Positions 27,783 through 36,635 of a stretch of 64,000 nt of DNA are shown piece after piece. The DNA is from G965202915 sp965202915 (lineage in GTDB: Bacteria; Pseudomonadota; Gammaproteobacteria; Eutrophobiales; Eutrophobiaceae), in the NCBI GenBank assembly GCA_965202915.1, contig OZ241847.1, positions 1,922,001 through 1,986,000 on the forward strand, written 5' to 3'. Every line of letters begins with the position of its first letter. Position 1 is the first letter of the stretch. A model generated the notes under the pieces. The model was given only the letters and a program-made list of their open reading frames with translations. It made no database searches and was not told the origin of the DNA. The position numbers and the translations under genes are program-made.

Positions 27783-28757
27783 TCAGGCCACCCGGTTGGG
27801 CGGTGTTTCACCGTTAAAGAACGCCTCGACGTTGTCCAATGCGCACATGCCCATGGCGACGCGCGTTTCCGTTGAGGCGCTGCCCAAATGCGGAAACAAA
27901 ACCGCGTTTTCCATGGTCAACAGGTCTTCGGTAACGGTGGGTTCGTTTGCAAATACGTCCAGCCCGGCGCCGGCAATGGCCCCGTCTTTTAATGCCTGCA
28001 CCAGTGCGGCTTCGTCGACCACGTCACCGCGGGCGGTATTGATCAGGAAGGCATGTTTTTGCATCATGCTCAGACGCCGTGCATTGATCAGCCTGGTGTT
28101 ATCGCCGCCCCCCGGACAGTGCAGGCTGACAAAATCAGCGCCTTTGAGCACGTCTTCAACCGAATCCAATTTGGTCGCATTGAATTTGCCGCTCACCTCA
28201 GCCGCCGGCGGATATGGATCGTAAAAACTGATCCGCATGCCAAAACCAAAATGGGCCTTATGCGCCACCGCTTGGGCAATGCGTCCAAAACCGATCAGCC
28301 CCAGTTTTTTACCGGTCACTTTGGTTGCCAGCATGTGCGTCGGACACCAGCCGCTCCATGCCTTATTACGCACCAGACGTTCACCTTCACCGGCACGGCG
28401 GGCAACCATCAATAATAACGTCATGGCTATATCGGCGGTGCAGTCGGTTAATACCCCCGGCGTATTGGTCACGACTATGCCGGCCTGTTTGGCGGCGTCA
28501 GTATCGATATTGTTATAGCCGACGCCAAAATTGCAAACGATCCTGCATTTTCGATCCTGGCCACCAAGCACGTCGGAGCCGATCAGGAAATCCGACACGG
28601 TCGGACAAACGGCATCATAGTTTTGCATCGCATTTTGCAGTTCTTCCACCGACATTTTATGGTCGTCTTGATTTAACCGGACGTCAAACTGGCGTTGCGC
28701 TCTTGCCTCGGCCTCCGCGGGCCATCGGCGGGTGAGTATGATCTTTGGTTTGCTCAT
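27783..28757 (-). CDS. hprA: hydroxypyruvate reductase / D-glycerate dehydrogenase
   Basis: 324 aa D-isomer-specific 2-hydroxyacid dehydrogenase. Substrate-side motif CNFGVGYNNID, NAD-binding LGLIGFGRIAQAVA, and the catalytic set Arg (NTARGDVV), Glu (DVFANEP) and His (FPHLGSAS) are all visible. In the serine cycle this enzyme reduces hydroxypyruvate, formed by serine-glyoxylate aminotransferase, to D-glycerate. The operon position between mtkB and ppc supports hydroxypyruvate rather than glyoxylate as the main substrate, although such enzymes often accept both. The start ATG has GGAAA upstream. Confidence 0.88.
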   Translation of the reverse strand: MSKPKIILTRRWPAEAEARAQRQFDVRLNQDDHKMSVEELQNAMQNYDAVCPTVSDFLIGSDVLGGQDRKCRIVCNFGVGYNNIDTDAAKQAGIVVTNTPGVLTDCTADIAMTLLLMVARRAGEGERLVRNKAWSGWCPTHMLATKVTGKKLGLIGFGRIAQAVAHKAHFGFGMRISFYDPYPPAAEVSGKFNATKLDSVEDVLKGADFVSLHCPGGGDNTRLINARRLSMMQKHAFLINTARGDVVDEAALVQALKDGAIAGAGLDVFANEPTVTEDLLTMENAVLFPHLGSASTETRVAMGMCALDNVEAFFNGETPPNRVA

Positions 28758-28792
28758 AGGGTTTCCTTAAATGCTGTCAGGCATGGAGTCGA

Positions 28793-29683
28793 TTAAGTTG
28801 TCCCGGCCAATACTTTTTGCATGACTGAGCCAAACGATGCCGGGTTGGGTACGATAGTGACGCCGCATTGCTGCAATATATCGACTTTTTCCGCGGCGCT
28901 TTCGCCGATGGCGGAAATGATCGCCCCCGCGTGCCCCATGCGACGGCCTTTGGGCGCAGTTAATCCGGCCACGTATCCGACCACCGGTTTGGTCATATTC
29001 TCTTTCGCCCAGTAAGCGGCGTCCGCTTCCTGCGGGCCGCCGATTTCACCGATCATCAGCACCGCCTTTGTCTCCGGGTCCGCTTCAAAATGTTGCAGGT
29101 GGTCCTTGAAGGCGCTACCGTTAATGGGATCACCCCCTATGCCTATGCTGCTTGAGATCCCTATGCCCACGGCCTTCATCTGCGACGCGGCTTCATAGCC
29201 CAATGTGCCGGAACGACCGACGACGCCAACGTTACCGGGCATATAAATATGACCCGGCATGATGCCTATCATGCATTTCCCCGGGCTGATCGAGCCGGCA
29301 CAATTAGGGCCGGTCAGGATCATGCGCTCTTCTTTCTTGTAGCGGCGCATATAGCGTTTGACCCGGATCATGTCCTGGGCCGGGATGCCATCGGTAATGG
29401 CCACACAAAAACGAATGCCGGCGTCGGCCGCCTCCATGATCCCATCGGCGGCAAACGGCGGCGGGACAAACACAATACTGGCATTGCAACCGGTGGCGGC
29501 GACGGCCTGTTTCATGGTGTTAAACACCGGCCGCTCGAGATGGGTGGTGCCGCCTTTGCCGGGGATCACTCCGCCGACAATATTGGTGCCGTATTCGATC
29601 ATCTCGGTTGAATGGAAGGTGCCGATCTGCCCGGTGAATCCCTGGACTATAACCTTTGATTTTTCATCCAATAAAATTGCCAT
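28793..29683 (-). CDS. mtkB: malate-CoA ligase (malate thiokinase), alpha subunit
   Basis: 296 aa protein of the succinyl-CoA synthetase alpha family. It has a CoA-binding Rossmann N-terminus (VIVQGFTGQIGTFHS), a GPNCAGSISPGKC stretch, and the phosphohistidine loop GRRMGHAGAI. With the beta subunit it makes malyl-CoA from malate, CoA and ATP. The assignment to malate rather than succinate rests on its place beside mcl, sga and hprA. A GGGGAGATC ribosome-binding site precedes the ATG, 10 bp after mtkA. Confidence 0.87.
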   Translation of the reverse strand: MAILLDEKSKVIVQGFTGQIGTFHSTEMIEYGTNIVGGVIPGKGGTTHLERPVFNTMKQAVAATGCNASIVFVPPPFAADGIMEAADAGIRFCVAITDGIPAQDMIRVKRYMRRYKKEERMILTGPNCAGSISPGKCMIGIMPGHIYMPGNVGVVGRSGTLGYEAASQMKAVGIGISSSIGIGGDPINGSAFKDHLQHFEADPETKAVLMIGEIGGPQEADAAYWAKENMTKPVVGYVAGLTAPKGRRMGHAGAIISAIGESAAEKVDILQQCGVTIVPNPASFGSVMQKVLAGTT

Positions 29684-29693
29684 GATCTCCCCC

Positions 29694-30869
29694 TTATTTG
29701 CCTGTTACCTGTTTCCAGGCCGCGACCGCTTTTTCCGCCGCCTCCGCCAGGGTGTCCGCCGAGATGATGGATAAGCCGCTGTCTTTAATGATCTTCCGTC
29801 CGGCTTCGACGTTGGTGCCGGAAAGCCTGATCACCAGCGGCACCTTGAGATCAAGTGTCTGTACGGCCTGGACTACCCCCTCGGCAATCCAATCACAGCG
29901 GTTGATGCCGGCAAAGATATTGATCAGGATGGTTTGGACGTTGCTGTCAGACAGGACCAAATTAAAGGCCTTGGCGGTGCGTTCCGGTGAAGCGCCACCG
30001 CCGATATCGAGAAAATTAGCCGGTTCGCCGCCGGCGTATTTGATCATATCCATGGTGGCCATGGCCAGACCGGCGCCATTGATGATGCATCCGATATGGC
30101 CGTCCAGACTGACGTAGCTTAAACCGCGATCCGCGGCCCGCATTTCATGTGGGTCTTCCTGTGATTTGTCGCGCAGTTCGGAAATATTGGGGTGACGAAA
30201 CAGTGCGTTGTCATCAAAACTCATCTTGGCGTCAATGGCCAGTATATTGCCTTCTTTGGTGATAGCCAGCGGGTTGATCTCCACCATGGTCGCGTCCAGA
30301 TCGCGCATCGCCCGATAACAACCCAGCAACGCGGTCACCATTTGATTAACCTGTGACTTATTCATATTCAGCGCAAATGCAAGTTCGCGTGCCTGGAAAG
30401 GCTGTATCCCGGCGGCCGGCTCAACTTGAATCCGGACGATGGATTCCGGCTTTTCGACCACCAGTTGTTCGATTTCCATGCCACCCTCGGCCGAAGCAAC
30501 CACGGTTACCTGTTCCGCGGCCCGGTCGAGTGCGAAGGCGAGATAAATTTCGCGGTCGATATCACAGCCCGCCTCTACGTATAAACGCGAGCACACCTTG
30601 CCCCGTTCTCCGGTTTGATGGGTCACCAGTTTTTTACCCAGCAGCTTGTTTGCCGCCTCCCAGACCTCATCCTCGGATCTGCATACCTTAATGCCGCCGG
30701 CCTTGCCGCGGGCGCCCGAATGGATCTGGGCCTTTACCGCCCAGAGGTTGCCGCCAATTTCGGTCGCTCGGTATGAGGCCTGCTCAGGACTGTACGCCAA
30801 TCCACCGGCGGCAATCGGGACGCCGTATCCGGCCAGTATTTCTTTTGCTTGATATTCGTGGATGTCCAC
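29694..30869 (-). CDS. mtkA: malate-CoA ligase (malate thiokinase), beta subunit
   Basis: 391 aa ATP-grasp protein of the SucC family. The N-terminus MDIHEYQAKEILAGYGVP, the ATP-grasp part (AVKAQIHSGARGKAGG), the EINPLAIT metal site and the C-terminal flavodoxin-like domain (NGAGLAMATMD, DIGGGAS, NIFAGINRCD) are all present. It pairs with MtkB to activate malate to malyl-CoA. The GTG start at 30869 lies 18 bp after the mcl stop. Succinate activity cannot be excluded from sequence alone, but the operon context favours malate. Confidence 0.87.
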   Translation of the reverse strand: MDIHEYQAKEILAGYGVPIAAGGLAYSPEQASYRATEIGGNLWAVKAQIHSGARGKAGGIKVCRSEDEVWEAANKLLGKKLVTHQTGERGKVCSRLYVEAGCDIDREIYLAFALDRAAEQVTVVASAEGGMEIEQLVVEKPESIVRIQVEPAAGIQPFQARELAFALNMNKSQVNQMVTALLGCYRAMRDLDATMVEINPLAITKEGNILAIDAKMSFDDNALFRHPNISELRDKSQEDPHEMRAADRGLSYVSLDGHIGCIINGAGLAMATMDMIKYAGGEPANFLDIGGGASPERTAKAFNLVLSDSNVQTILINIFAGINRCDWIAEGVVQAVQTLDLKVPLVIRLSGTNVEAGRKIIKDSGLSIISADTLAEAAEKAVAAWKQVTGK

Positions 30870-30887
30870 TGTTGTTACCTTTATTGT

Positions 30888-31838
30888 TTATGTTCTGGTT
30901 GCGATTTGTTCGGCCTGGGAGATAACGTTCCTCGCCATTCGTTCCGACGCGATATCGATCATCTTGCCATCCAGTGCCGCCGACCCCTTGCCCTCTTTGG
31001 CGGCTTGCTCCAGCGCCTCCAGTACCCGGCGGGCGCGATTCACTTCGGCCTCGGGCGGTGACATTACTTCATTCGCCAATGGGATCTGTTTGGGGTGAAT
31101 AGCCCATTTACCTTCATAACCCAGTGCCGCGACCCGTCTTGCCGCCTCGCGAAAGGCGTCATCATCATTGAAATCGCCAAACGGGCCGTCGATGGCGCGC
31201 AGGCCATAGGCGCGGCAGGCGGTCAACATATTCACCTGAGCCGCGTGCCATGGGTCATTGAGCGCGCCGGCACAGATGTAATCGGGATTCAGGCCACCGA
31301 TGACGGTGGTGCGCGACCGCATGCTGGCGGCGTAATCCGCCACCCCAAAGTGAAACGCCTCCAAACGCGGGCTGGCCTGGGCGATGGTCATCACGTTGGC
31401 CCCTCCCAGCGCCGTCTCGATCAGGCATTCAAGACCGATCTTTTTTTCCAGATTCATCGCCGTCTCGATCTGAGTCACCAGCATATCCACCGCGTAAACG
31501 TCTTCGGCGGTGCCGACTTTGGGGATTAGAATGGTATCGATCTTATTGCCCGCCTGTTCCAGGATATCGACCACGTCGCGGTACATATAATGGGTATCCA
31601 GGCCATTGATGCGGACCGACGTGGTTTTACCGTTCCAATCAATATCGTTCAGGCCGGCGATAATATTTTTACGCGCCTGTTGTTTATCATCGGGGGCAAC
31701 CGCGTCTTCGCAGTCAAGAAAAATATAATCGGCCTCGCTGTTAGCCGCCTTTTCAAACATCCCCGGATTTGATCCCGGTACGGCCAGCTCGCTGCGCTGT
31801 AAACGCGGCCTGGCCTGTTCAAATTGAGTAAAGCTCAT
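30888..31838 (-). CDS. mcl: malyl-CoA lyase
   Basis: 316 aa HpcH/HpaI-CitE-type aldolase-fold CoA lyase, close in size to the Methylobacterium enzyme. Features are RSELAVPGSNPGMFEKA near the N-terminus, IFLDCEDAVAPD (acidic metal-site region), VRINGLDT, a LECLIETALGG segment with a metal-binding Glu, FHFGVADYAASM, and GKWAIHPKQIPLANE at the end. It splits malyl-CoA to acetyl-CoA and glyoxylate and so regenerates the glyoxylate acceptor of the serine cycle. It lies between sga and mtkA in one operon. Confidence 0.9.
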   Translation of the reverse strand: MSFTQFEQARPRLQRSELAVPGSNPGMFEKAANSEADYIFLDCEDAVAPDDKQQARKNIIAGLNDIDWNGKTTSVRINGLDTHYMYRDVVDILEQAGNKIDTILIPKVGTAEDVYAVDMLVTQIETAMNLEKKIGLECLIETALGGANVMTIAQASPRLEAFHFGVADYAASMRSRTTVIGGLNPDYICAGALNDPWHAAQVNMLTACRAYGLRAIDGPFGDFNDDDAFREAARRVAALGYEGKWAIHPKQIPLANEVMSPPEAEVNRARRVLEALEQAAKEGKGSAALDGKMIDIASERMARNVISQAEQIATRT

Positions 31839-31896
31839 AGTGTCTGTTTCCGTGGTTTGTTATTGGATATTTTGCCGGCCAATTAAATCAACTCGC

Positions 31897-33081
31897 TTAC
31901 CCATTAAGCCTGGGTTTCGCCGTTGACCGCAGATATTCCTGGGCGGCCGCAACCCCGCTCCCCAGTTCAATTTTATAGCCCAGATCTTTCATCGCCATTT
32001 CCGCGCCGGTGATCGGCGTCAGAATCATCAGTTCATTCATATCCCCCAGATGACCGATCCGAAACGCCTGACCGGCAATTTTACCAAGGCTGATTGAAAG
32101 TGCCAGATTATAATAATTATACGCATGCCGGACCACTTCATTGCCGTCAAAATTTTCAGGCACTTTTACCGCGGTAACGGTATCGGAATACCATTTCTCC
32201 TCGGCTGCAATCGGCGTCATCCCCCATGCCTTGATCGCCGCCCGGACTGCATTTGCCATGCGATTGTGACGGGCAAAAACATTTTCCAGACCTTCTTCCA
32301 GCAATATGTTTATCGATTCACGCAAACCGCGCAGCAAATTCATCGGCGGGGTATAAGGAAAAAAACCGAGATCGTTGGTTTTGATCTGGTCCTTCCAGTC
32401 GAAAAAGGTTTTTGGCAGGTCTGAGTTTTCGCGGCAGGCCAGGGCCTTGTCGTTGGCGCACACTATGCCCAGACCGGTGGGCAGCATAAGACCTTTTTGT
32501 GAACCCGACACACACACGTCAACCCGCCACTCGTCCATGCGGAAATCCATCGACGCCACCGAACTGACCCCGTCAACGAACAATAAAGCCGGATGATCGC
32601 AGGCATCCAGGGCCTTGCGCACGCCGGCGACGTCGGAGGCCACCCCGGTTGCGGTTTCGTTTTGAGTCGCGAATACCGCTTTGATTTTATGTTGTTTGTC
32701 CGCCTCCAGAATGGCGGCATATTGTTCAACGGGTACGCCTTCACCCCAATTGACTTCAAGCGCCTGTACGTCCAGTCCCCAACGCTGGCAAAGATCGATC
32801 CATAGATTTGAGAAATGACCAAAGCCGGACATTAATACCTTGTCGCCGGCGTTCAAGGTGTTGGCCACCGCCGATTCCCAGGCGCCGGTGCCGGAAGCGG
32901 GGAAAATGAAGACGCGACCCGTTTCGGTTTTGAATAATTTTTTCAGGTCCGCATACAGGGGTTTGGTAAATGCGGGCAGATCCATCGCGCGCATGTCTTC
33001 CTGCTCTATATTTATTGCATTCTGAATACGGCGCGGCACATTGGTCGGGCCGGGGATGAATAAAAAGTTACGTCCAGGCAT
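31897..33081 (-). CDS. sga: serine-glyoxylate aminotransferase
   Basis: 394 aa class V PLP aminotransferase from the ATG at 33081; the open frame continues 249 bp upstream but GGAGGG just before this ATG and the family N-terminus MPGRNFLFIPGPTNVP set the start. The PLP lysine lies in VCVSGSQKGLMLPTG and the cofactor aspartate in LLFVDGVSSVASM. It transfers the amino group of serine to glyoxylate, giving hydroxypyruvate and glycine, the entry step of the assimilatory serine cycle. It is first in the operon, so the promoter should lie in 33082-33377, where I see no clear box. Confidence 0.9.
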   Translation of the reverse strand: MPGRNFLFIPGPTNVPRRIQNAINIEQEDMRAMDLPAFTKPLYADLKKLFKTETGRVFIFPASGTGAWESAVANTLNAGDKVLMSGFGHFSNLWIDLCQRWGLDVQALEVNWGEGVPVEQYAAILEADKQHKIKAVFATQNETATGVASDVAGVRKALDACDHPALLFVDGVSSVASMDFRMDEWRVDVCVSGSQKGLMLPTGLGIVCANDKALACRENSDLPKTFFDWKDQIKTNDLGFFPYTPPMNLLRGLRESINILLEEGLENVFARHNRMANAVRAAIKAWGMTPIAAEEKWYSDTVTAVKVPENFDGNEVVRHAYNYYNLALSISLGKIAGQAFRIGHLGDMNELMILTPITGAEMAMKDLGYKIELGSGVAAAQEYLRSTAKPRLNG

Positions 33082-33377
33082 TATAAACACCCTCCATCTG
33101 TTATATATAATTTCCACCGGATAGAAACAGGCGGCTTCTGTCATTATGCAATGAGGCCGGCAGATTTGGTTATACGATATCCTGAGCGGCGGGTGCGCGG
33201 ATAAGTTATAGCCTGCACGCTGCAATCCGGGCCGCCGACCGTCAGGACGGTTATTATTACCCAAACCGGCGCTTAATGCCAGGACTGTTTTAATGGTTTT
33301 ATCAAAAAAAGTGATTCGAGGTGGTTGCACAACCCCGATTTAACCCCTCGCCGCCTGTCTATCGGCATCAGCGGCAT

Positions 33378-34097
33378 TCAGATTCCGGAATCGAGTTCCT
33401 TTGCCATCTGCGCAATACTGGTGTGCCGGACGTCCTTGCCTTCAACCAGGTAGATCACGTTTTCACAAATATTGCGCGCATGGTCGCCTATGCGTTCCAG
33501 TGCCCTTGCCGTCCATACGGCATCCATTGCGCCGGTGACATTTTCGGGGTCTTCCATCATGTGTTCTATCAATTGCCGCAATATCGCACCATATTGTTCA
33601 TCCGACTCCGGTTCCTTGCGAGCCACCAGCAACGCACTTTTTGAATCCGTGCGGGCAAACGCATCCAGCGCGTCATGCACCATTTTACAGACCAGTTTAC
33701 CCATCGCATTGATGCCGACGTAGTAGGATCGCGGTCCCTGATTTTCGGCCAGTTTGATCGCCATTTTCGCTATTTTTTGGGCTTCATCGCCTATGCGCTC
33801 CAGATCGGTGATGGTTTTGGTCACGGCTATTACCAGGCGTAAATCACTTGCGGCGGGCTGGCGACGGACCAGTATCTGAGTGCATTCCCGGTCCACGGTT
33901 ACTTCCAGGGTGTTGACCTCCATGCCATTTTTGATGACTGCTTCGGCCATTGCAATATCGCCTTCGATCAGGGCCTTGATGGAATGACTCGATTGCTCTT
34001 CCACCAGGCCACCCATCGCCAGCACCCGGGTTCGAACATTCTCAAGTTCATTATCAAACTGGCGCGAAATATGTTGATTCATGGAGCCGTGTCGCAT
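33378..34097 (-). CDS. phoU: phosphate transport regulator PhoU
   Basis: 239 aa with the two PhoU helical repeats. Each carries the metal-binding acidic motif (DLERIGDEAQKIAK in the first, ALERIGDHARNICENV in the second). PhoU links the Pst transporter to the PhoR/PhoB two-component system and down-regulates the regulon when phosphate is plentiful. A GAGG-type ribosome-binding site precedes the ATG at 34097; another ATG lies 15 bp inside. It is the last gene of the pst operon, 26 bp after pstB. Confidence 0.94.
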   Translation of the reverse strand: MRHGSMNQHISRQFDNELENVRTRVLAMGGLVEEQSSHSIKALIEGDIAMAEAVIKNGMEVNTLEVTVDRECTQILVRRQPAASDLRLVIAVTKTITDLERIGDEAQKIAKMAIKLAENQGPRSYYVGINAMGKLVCKMVHDALDAFARTDSKSALLVARKEPESDEQYGAILRQLIEHMMEDPENVTGAMDAVWTARALERIGDHARNICENVIYLVEGKDVRHTSIAQMAKELDSGI

Positions 34098-34123
34098 TGT
34101 TATTTTCCTCGTATGGTGAATAT

Positions 34124-34951
34124 CTAACCGTAGCGTCCGGTTATATAGTCTTCCGTCATTTTTTCATTCGGGTTGGTAAATAGGGTGTTGGTATCGTTAA
34201 ACTCTATCATCTTGCCCAGGTACATATAGGCGGTGTAATCGGATACGCGCGCCGCCTGTTGCATATTATGCGTGACTATGATGATGGTATAATCCGATTT
34301 TAGCTGATAGATCAGTTCCTCGATCTTTAACGTGGAGGCCGGATCAAGTGCCGAGGCCGGTTCATCCAGCAGCAGAATCTCCGGCTCTATCGCGGTCGCG
34401 CGCGCGATCACCAGCCGCTGTTGCTGGCCTCCGGACAGTCCCATCGCCAGATCATTGAGCCGGTCTTTCACCTCGTCCCACAAGCCCGCGCCCTTTAGTG
34501 CTTTTTCGACCGCGGTATCCAAAGTGCGGCGATCCTTTATGCCCTGGATGCGCAGCCCATAGGCGACGTTTTCATAGATGGATTTGGGAAATGGGTTGGG
34601 TTTTTGAAACACCATGCCAACCCGCCGGCGCAACTCGGCCACGTTTATATTTTTATCAAAGATATTTTTGCCGTGAATTTGGATCTCACCCTCGACGCGA
34701 ACCTTGTCGATCAAATCATTCATGCGGTTAAAGCAACGCAATAAGGTTGATTTGCCACAACCGCTTGGACCGATAAACGCGGTGACGCGCTTGTCGGGTA
34801 TGGTCATATTGACGTCCGTTAACGCCGCTTGATCGCCGTAATAGAAGTTAAGATTTTGCACCGCGATGGATATGCTTTCATTTTCAAGCTGAGAATGCGT
34901 TTTCGGGTTTATGATGGCACTCATATCCATTGCGTGGGTTTTGCTCACCAA
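34124..34951 (-). CDS. pstB: phosphate ABC transporter ATPase PstB
   Basis: 275 aa ABC ATPase. Walker A is GPSGCGKST, the Q-loop stretch is GMVFQKPNPFPKSIYENVAYG (diagnostic for PstB), the signature is LSGGQQQR and Walker B LLLDEPASALDP. It drives phosphate import with PstA, PstC and PstS. It has about 30 residues before the first strand, slightly longer than usual. It lies 21 bp after pstA. Confidence 0.96.
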   Translation of the reverse strand: MVSKTHAMDMSAIINPKTHSQLENESISIAVQNLNFYYGDQAALTDVNMTIPDKRVTAFIGPSGCGKSTLLRCFNRMNDLIDKVRVEGEIQIHGKNIFDKNINVAELRRRVGMVFQKPNPFPKSIYENVAYGLRIQGIKDRRTLDTAVEKALKGAGLWDEVKDRLNDLAMGLSGGQQQRLVIARATAIEPEILLLDEPASALDPASTLKIEELIYQLKSDYTIIIVTHNMQQAARVSDYTAYMYLGKMIEFNDTNTLFTNPNEKMTEDYITGRYG

Positions 34952-34972
34952 TCCATCTCCGCTATCCGCGTA

Positions 34973-36634
34973 TCAGTGTTGTTCTGCCGCACGGTATTTT
35001 TCCCGGAGATCATTTCTAATTTTAATCGCGGTCAGGTTCAAGGTAATAATAATTAATACCAGTAACAGCGCGGTCGCGTACACCAGTGGCCGGGCCGCCT
35101 CAACATTGGGGCTCTGAAACCCCACGTCATAAATATGAAAGCCCAGATGCATGAATTTTCTATCCAGATGTAAAAACGGGGCGTGGCCGTCCAATGGCAA
35201 TGACGGCGCCAGCTTGACCACGCCAACCAGCATCAGCGGCGCCACTTCACCGGTGGCCCGCGCGACTGCAAGGATCAGACCGGTCATCATCGCCGGGGCG
35301 GTCATCGGCAGAACCGTGCGCCACAGGGTTTCCGCCTTGGTCGCGCCCAGGGCTAAACTGCCTTCGCGTATTGCGCGCGGGACCCGTGACAAACCTTCTT
35401 CGGTGGACACGATCACCACCGGCAGGGTCAGGATCGCCAGGGTTAAAGAGGCCCATAACAGGCCGGGAGTGCCAAAGGTGGGTCTGGGCAACGCCTCCGG
35501 GAACAATAATTCATCAATGGAACCACCCACAAAATAAACGAAAAATCCCAGACCAAATACGCCATAGACAATGGACGGCACGCCGGCCAGATTATTGACC
35601 GCAATTCTGATCAATTGGGTAAGCGGCCCCTGTTTGGCGTATTCATGCAGATAAACCGCGGCAATCATGCCGAACGGCGTCACTATGATCGCCATAATGA
35701 TGACCATCAGCACGGTGCCAAAGATGGCCGGGAAAATGCCGCCTTCGGTATTGGCCTCACGCGGATCGTCGCTGACGAACTCCCATAATTTTTCAAGGTA
35801 AAACCGGCCTTTATCAAGCAGGGTCATATTATTGGGTCGGTAGGCGCGGACTATTTTTGAAACCCTCATTTCAACCTCGGTGCCATCGGCGATGCGGGCT
35901 ATCAGGCTGTGTTTATCGAGTTTGGAGTACAGACCGGAGAGTTGCGCGATATGATCCTTATATTCGGCTTCCAGTTTTTTTTGTTGCCTGCTGATTTCGG
36001 CCCATGCCGGCGCCCCCTGTTCGACGCCTTTTAATTCCAACCGCCGCCCGCTTAGCCGCAATTGTTCCATTTGGTAATTGATTGCCCCGATCAAGTCTTT
36101 CTCAATATGGTGGATATCATTAAATATACGGTTATTGCGGGCAATGATTTCAAGCAGCCCGGACCAATTATCGCCGTCGTTAATCAACCTGCCATCTTGT
36201 TTCAGCGCCAGTAGCAGGCCGTAAAAATTCCCCCATTCGCGCCGCTCAAGTACCATCGCCGTTGCCGGATAAGTCATATTTCGGGTCCCCCGGTCCTCTA
36301 TCCAGCGAAAGTCCGCCCCAAGAATATCGCGGTTGCCGGTTTTGATCAGACTTCTTTTAACCGGGCCCTGATCTGATGGGTCAGTCGATACGGTATTGGC
36401 GCGGCTCGCGGATACGGTTTCCTGGTCGACAATTTCACCCATCAGATCGATAATCGTCTGATCTCTCTGCTGGTATTGAAATGATGCGACCGGCGCCGGC
36501 CAGAAATGGCCTAATCCCTGTCCCGCTATCAATATGATCAGGCCCGCGACCATCACCATGCACACCGACACCGCGCCGGCATTCAGCCAGATGTAAGGCA
36601 CGCCGCTGTCAAACCATTGTTTTAACTCGTTCAT
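34973..36634 (-). CDS. pstA: phosphate ABC transporter permease PstA, long form
   Basis: 553 aa from the ATG at 36634, one base after the pstC stop; the longer open frame runs into pstC and is not believable. The last 280 residues hold the transport domain with EAA-loop motif (IREGSLALGATKAETLWRTVLP). The N-terminal 270 residues add one membrane segment and a coiled-coil-rich periplasmic domain (DKHSLIARIADG and preceding helices), as in the long PstA of Pseudomonas-type gammaproteobacteria. Phosphate-specific inner membrane channel subunit. Confidence 0.92.
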   Translation of the reverse strand: MNELKQWFDSGVPYIWLNAGAVSVCMVMVAGLIILIAGQGLGHFWPAPVASFQYQQRDQTIIDLMGEIVDQETVSASRANTVSTDPSDQGPVKRSLIKTGNRDILGADFRWIEDRGTRNMTYPATAMVLERREWGNFYGLLLALKQDGRLINDGDNWSGLLEIIARNNRIFNDIHHIEKDLIGAINYQMEQLRLSGRRLELKGVEQGAPAWAEISRQQKKLEAEYKDHIAQLSGLYSKLDKHSLIARIADGTEVEMRVSKIVRAYRPNNMTLLDKGRFYLEKLWEFVSDDPREANTEGGIFPAIFGTVLMVIIMAIIVTPFGMIAAVYLHEYAKQGPLTQLIRIAVNNLAGVPSIVYGVFGLGFFVYFVGGSIDELLFPEALPRPTFGTPGLLWASLTLAILTLPVVIVSTEEGLSRVPRAIREGSLALGATKAETLWRTVLPMTAPAMMTGLILAVARATGEVAPLMLVGVVKLAPSLPLDGHAPFLHLDRKFMHLGFHIYDVGFQSPNVEAARPLVYATALLLVLIIITLNLTAIKIRNDLREKYRAAEQH

Positions 36635-36635
36635 G

